Source: a virus
Reading direction: 5' to 3' (one strand)
Length of the DNA: 22,977 nucleotides
Virus record (IMG/VR): IMGVR_UViG_3300030019_000153
Coordinates: 1 to 22,977 of that record
Shown here: positions 21,833 through 22,977 of the stretch, in pieces
Position numbering within the stretch: the stretch's first letter is position 1
Layout: the number at the start of each line of letters is the position of its first letter
Program-made: the position numbers and the translations under genes
Notes under the pieces: generated by a model
Told to the model about the DNA's origin: nothing
Seen by the model: only the letters and a program-made list of their open reading frames with translations
Databases searched by the model: none

Positions 21833-22396
21833 ATGAGAAGAAAACTAGCAATTGCAGTCAATCCTGACGCAAAAAGAGAAGAAAATGACTATTATGCAAC
21901 AGATCCTAATGCAATGAGAATAGTAGTTCCATTGTTAAAAGAATTAGGAATAAGTAATAATATATGGGAATGTTCATGTGGAGAGGGACATTTAAGTAAA
22001 GTATTAGTTGAACAAGGTTTTAATGTACGCTCCACCGATTTAATTAATAGAGGTTTTGGTGAAGTACAAAACTTTTTAACCCGTACAGAAAAATGGAATG
22101 GTGATATTTTAACTAATCCACCTTTTAAATTAGCAGAAGAATTCGTAGAAAAAAGTATGGAATTATTGGAAGATGGAAATAAAGCTATATTTTTTCTTAA
22201 AGTTCAATTCTTAGAAAGTGAATCACGAAAGAAACTTTTTGAAAAATATAATCCTAAATTTGTTATTGTAAATTCTAAACGACAACAATGTGCAATGAAT
22301 GGTGATTTTGAACATTATCATGTAAATACTATATGTTACTGTTGGTTTATTTTTGAAAAAGGATATAAAGGAGATAGTAAATTATTATGGGTTTAA
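21833..22396 (+). CDS. DNA adenine-N6 methyltransferase-like protein
   Basis: A 187-aa protein with the Rossmann-type SAM site WECSCGEGHLSKVL (45-58, in place of the usual DPxxGxG) and the catalytic motif DILTNPPFKLAEEFV (91-105), where NPPF is the N6-adenine methyltransferase signature. DYYATDPNAM near the N-terminus (19-28) is a segment common in phage methyltransferases of this small type. No target-recognition domain is visible, so the target site cannot be read. No restriction endonuclease is next to it, so it is probably an orphan phage methylase that marks or protects phage DNA, or possibly a non-DNA methyltransferase. The start has AAGGA five bases ahead. Confidence 0.85.
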   Translation: MRRKLAIAVNPDAKREENDYYATDPNAMRIVVPLLKELGISNNIWECSCGEGHLSKVLVEQGFNVRSTDLINRGFGEVQNFLTRTEKWNGDILTNPPFKLAEEFVEKSMELLEDGNKAIFFLKVQFLESESRKKLFEKYNPKFVIVNSKRQQCAMNGDFEHYHVNTICYCWFIFEKGYKGDSKLLWV

Positions 22397-22776
22397 TTAA
22401 AAAGTATTTAGATAGTTATTATGCATTGGATCATGAAATATTGAATAGTGAAATAAAATTATTAAAAGAAAAAGAAATTAAAGAATTAACAATACAAATT
22501 AATGATTTAAAAGAAGAAATAAGTCTTATTAAATTTCCTAATGGAAGATTAATATCAAAGTATGTATTTAAAGGAGCACTAAATTATTTTGTAACAGGCA
22601 TTGTGTATAATTACAAAAATAAAAATTATATATTACCTACTGATAAGACAGATATAAAAAATAATTATACTTTTATAAGAGAAAATAATATGATATATAT
22701 TTCTTTAGAAGATGAATTTTTTGTTATTAAAAATGAAAATATAATTAGAACAGATAGTAGATGGAGAATAATCTAA
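22387..22776 (+). CDS. Coiled-coil protein of unknown function
   Basis: A 129-aa protein overlapping the methyltransferase gene by 10 bases. Residues about 15-50 are a strongly charged helix with heptad-like Leu/Ile spacing (EIKLLKEKEIKELTIQINDL), probably a coiled coil. The rest is beta-like with many Asn, Lys and Tyr. The nearest purine-rich site (AAGGAG) is 13 bases before the ATG, which is long, so coupled translation with the methyltransferase is likely. No function is recognised. Confidence 0.6.
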   Translation: MGLIKKYLDSYYALDHEILNSEIKLLKEKEIKELTIQINDLKEEISLIKFPNGRLISKYVFKGALNYFVTGIVYNYKNKNYILPTDKTDIKNNYTFIRENNMIYISLEDEFFVIKNENIIRTDSRWRII

Positions 22777-22847
22777 AGAAAAGAGAATAATACAATGATG
22801 ATGATATTAAAAAAGAAGATGATTTTGTTAAATTAATGATAGGTTGA

Positions 22848-22943
22848 ATGTATTGTATGATTTCATTAGGTATTACACTTATCGCTTTATTAATATTATT
22901 TTGTAAAGTATTTTTAAAAAAGGAGAAAAATGTGCGATTTTAG
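22848..22943 (+). CDS. 31-aa membrane peptide
   Basis: An ATG at 22848 opens 31 codons: MYCMISLGITLIALLILFCK then VFLKKEKNVRF. One membrane span is followed by a basic tail. The ribosome site (AGG, five bases before the ATG) is weak, and an alternative ATG lies three codons on. Its last codons hold the AAGGAG of the next gene, which overlaps it by 14 bases. It is a second small membrane peptide in this operon. Confidence 0.45.
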   Translation: MYCMISLGITLIALLILFCKVFLKKEKNVRF

Positions 22944-22977
22944 AAATCATAATTTAATAGAAATATATAGGAAAAAT
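22930..22977 (+). CDS. Start of another gene, truncated by the window edge
   Basis: ATG at 22930 has AAGGAG four bases ahead and opens 16 codons (MCDFRNHNLIEIYRKN) to the end of the window. Nothing can be said of its function. Confidence 0.5.
   Translation, partial: MCDFRNHNLIEIYRKN

Noticed and set aside
22795-22836. 13-codon frame MMMILKKKMILLN
   Set aside because: No ribosome site within range and a simple-repeat start; too short to support.
1-22977. Alternative genetic code with a reassigned stop codon
   Set aside because: All recognised proteins end at normal positions with ordinary lengths under the standard bacterial code.

Overview
The window looks like part of a large, AT-rich tailed dsDNA phage (or a phage-like contig) of a Firmicutes-type host. 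The basis is a complete head-packaging gene set, very AT-rich DNA, strong AGGAGG-like ribosome binding sites in front of most genes, and sigma-A-like TTGACA/TATAAT promoters. Several proteins (zinc-ribbon small terminase candidate, protease-scaffold fusion, DPBB polymerase) resemble those I remember from phages of gut Clostridia/Lachnospiraceae; that host assignment is inference. No integrase, lysis gene or bacterial housekeeping gene is visible. The standard genetic code works throughout.

Layout. Bases 1-19805 are read entirely from the minus strand and 20037-22977 entirely from the plus strand, diverging from a compact control region (about 19806-20036) with two near-consensus back-to-back promoters and an inverted repeat between them. 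Reading the minus strand in its own direction: a 307-aa putative DNA-binding regulator/initiator (18882-19805); a 538-bp non-coding, repeat-rich tract (18344-18881) with iterons, long hairpins and direct repeats that is the best origin candidate; a 902-aa protein with the DxDxD signature of double-psi beta-barrel RNA polymerases (15635-18343); a short cassette with an extended -10 promoter, an intrinsic terminator and flanking direct repeats (about 15490-15651), possibly a small RNA; a 213-aa protein with an HU-like region; a 58-aa protein; a metallophosphoesterase; a tRNA-Thr(UGU) bracketed by hairpins; a small beta-rich virion-type protein; an 819-aa tail fibre ending in a tail-collar-like domain; then the head operon.

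The head operon runs small terminase, large terminase, portal, a 62-aa protein, prohead protease fused to scaffold (with a probable nested scaffold start), a decoration-like protein, major capsid protein, and four head-completion-type proteins, the last cut by the window edge. This is a coherent capsid assembly and packaging line. Spacing is a few bases between most genes, with strong hairpins after the capsid gene and after the fibre gene that may set mRNA levels.

The plus-strand operon appears to be early or accessory: a 35-aa membrane peptide, an antirepressor-like (Rha/ORF6N-like) protein, a BCS1-like AAA+ ATPase split by a +1 frameshift at a T7 run, a DNA adenine methyltransferase-like protein, a coiled-coil protein, a 31-aa membrane peptide and the start of another gene. 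The most interesting points are the phage-type single-chain RNA polymerase candidate, the repeat-rich non-coding tract beside it, the repeat-flanked small-RNA cassette, the frameshifted ATPase and the nested scaffold start.
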